Of a stretch of DNA of 64,000 nucleotides, positions 63,080 to 64,000 are shown piece by piece. The DNA comes from Thalassospira profundimaris (lineage in GTDB: Bacteria > Pseudomonadota > Alphaproteobacteria > Rhodospirillales > Thalassospiraceae): assembly GCF_003326675.1 (NCBI RefSeq), contig NZ_JPWF01000010.1, forward strand, positions 124,001 through 188,000, in the 5' to 3' direction. A program made the position numbers and the translations under genes. Position 1 is the stretch's first letter. Every line of letters begins with the position of its first letter. Below the pieces are notes generated by a model. The model saw only the letters and a program-made list of their open reading frames with translations, searched no databases and was not told where the DNA came from.

Positions 63080-64000
63080 CTAAATCCGAATGTCGACAAG
63101 GCCGTTGGGATTGATCCCATAGCCAATGCCAACATGTTCGGCGAGTTCGGCTCCGCTCAGGATATCGCCATCACTTGGGCTGGTGCCCTGATTGGCGGTC
63201 ATCCGAGATTGGCTCTGGCCTTCCTGACCCCGGCCACCTTGATCTCTGTGTTCAAAGGTGAAGCTCTGACTGTCTGCATTCAGGCCGGCATCCCGAAGGG
63301 CCTGCTGCAATGCACGGGAATCCTGACGCAACATGTCGAGAGTTTCACGTGTATCTGCCTGAATGACACCCTGGATACGGCCATCATGGCCGATCTCCAA
63401 TTTTACATCCACGCGCCCCAGATGTTCCGGGCGCAGCTGGACTGAAATTTTATCAACGCCTTCACTGGCGGCGTTTTTGATCGAAACGGCAACCTGCTGC
63501 TGAACTTGCTGGCCGGGTGCCTGACGCGCTGTTTGCGCGGTCTGGCCGGCAGTGGTCTGATGCAGGTTGCTGGTTGAGTTCAGCTGACCATTTCCGGCCT
63601 GAACCGAGGCATCGGTGCTTCCGGTTGCGCCAACTGCGCTGGTGTTCTGGGCTGTTGTCTGTCCGCCGTTTGCGACGCTGTTTTGTTGAACCGGAACACC
63701 TGCTGCTGCGGCTGCCATAGCCTGTTGGGCATTTTGTGCCGGGTTGGTCGCCGTGGTCTGCTGTGTATTCGTTGCAGATGCGGTGTTGCTGGTCGTAGCC
63801 GTTGCACCGGTTGCATCTGTTCTGGTTTTGCCATCGCCGGTCATGGACTCAACGATCCGGGCCAGGAACTTGTCCGACGATGTATCATCGGTTGCAGTGC
63901 CATCGACACCATTCATGGCCATTTTGGCCGAAGACGCGGCGACCGGCTGTGACAGTGCGGTCGAGCTCATCAGGTCATCGGCTGCGGCGGTCTGTTGGCC
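63080..64000 (-). CDS. fliK: Flagellar hook-length control protein FliK (5' part outside window)
   Basis: The frame is open from the window edge at 64000 down to 63080, about 307 residues. An internal ATG at 63970 is unlikely to be the start because coding-type sequence (GQQTAAADDL) continues upstream. The visible N-terminal part is Ala/Thr/Gln/Asn-rich, as in FliK rulers. The C-terminal domain, KISVQLRPEHLGRVDVKLEIGHDGRIQGVIQADTRETLDMLRQDSRALQQALRDAGL, is the classic hook-length switch domain, containing LxPExLGxVxV. It measures the hook and switches the export gate to filament subunits. flgD follows after 20 bases. Confidence 0.92.
   Translation of the reverse strand, partial: GQQTAAADDLMSSTALSQPVAASSAKMAMNGVDGTATDDTSSDKFLARIVESMTGDGKTRTDATGATATTSNTASATNTQQTTATNPAQNAQQAMAAAAAGVPVQQNSVANGGQTTAQNTSAVGATGSTDASVQAGNGQLNSTSNLHQTTAGQTAQTARQAPGQQVQQQVAVSIKNAASEGVDKISVQLRPEHLGRVDVKLEIGHDGRIQGVIQADTRETLDMLRQDSRALQQALRDAGLNADSQSFTFEHRDQGGRGQEGQSQSRMTANQGTSPSDGDILSGAELAEHVGIGYGINPNGLVDIRI

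Overview
The window looks like chromosomal DNA of a motile marine alphaproteobacterium of the Rhodospirillales, most like Thalassospira. That placement is my inference from ChpT, CtrA and FlbD-type regulators, the stand-alone rpsD, and overall gene content. I could not run a search. I see no insertion sequence, prophage, CRISPR array, tRNA or rRNA gene.

Layout. 1-1781: tail of an aldo/keto reductase, a membrane protein and a LysE-type exporter. 1847-11041: a complete autoinducer-2 (AI-2) uptake and processing locus. lsrA-lsrC-lsrD-lsrB plus a class II aldolase run leftwards, and lsrR-lsrK-lsrG run rightwards, from a shared promoter region that carries inverted-repeat operator candidates. LsrB keeps all six AI-2 contact residues. 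The thiolase LsrF is missing, and a class II aldolase occupies its place. 11081-16900: FrnE-like DsbA protein, citramalate synthase, TrmJ, a fasciclin lipoprotein and ribosomal protein S4, the last followed by a duplicated terminator. 17525-21657: a tripartite tricarboxylate transporter (tctCBA) and an AEC-family carrier, which share a palindrome upstream. 21694-29496: MscS channel, monothiol glutaredoxin, RarD, BolA, two small nuclease or glyoxalase-related proteins, MoaA and small conserved proteins.

29763-41291: cell-cycle and chemotaxis block: chpT, then cheA-cheW-cheY-cheB-cheR, a methyltransferase-like membrane protein, ctrA leftwards and fliI-fliJ rightwards. 41326-48504: YbaK, TerC, a YnjBCD-type ABC transporter, a 2-oxoglutarate/Fe(II) oxygenase and two poorly known proteins. 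48520-64000: flagellar genes on the minus strand. In transcription order these are fliK (partial), flgD, flgE, then fliF, fliH, fliN, motA, flbD, flhA, flhF, flhG and a second FliK-like gene.

How they fit. ChpT passes phosphate to CtrA, which in related bacteria switches on early flagellar genes. FlbD then controls late hook genes. CheA-CheY steers the motor whose base (FliF, FliN), export apparatus (FlhA, FliH, FliI, FliJ), stator (MotA) and hook (FlgD, FlgE, FliK) are encoded alongside. Points worth a second look are the LsrF-to-aldolase replacement, fliG missing from between fliF and fliH, degenerate GTPase motifs in FlhF together with an FlhG lacking its activator motif, long disordered tails on CheB, CheR, FliH and FliI, and a cluster of GANTC and TTAAC sites in front of ctrA and fliI.
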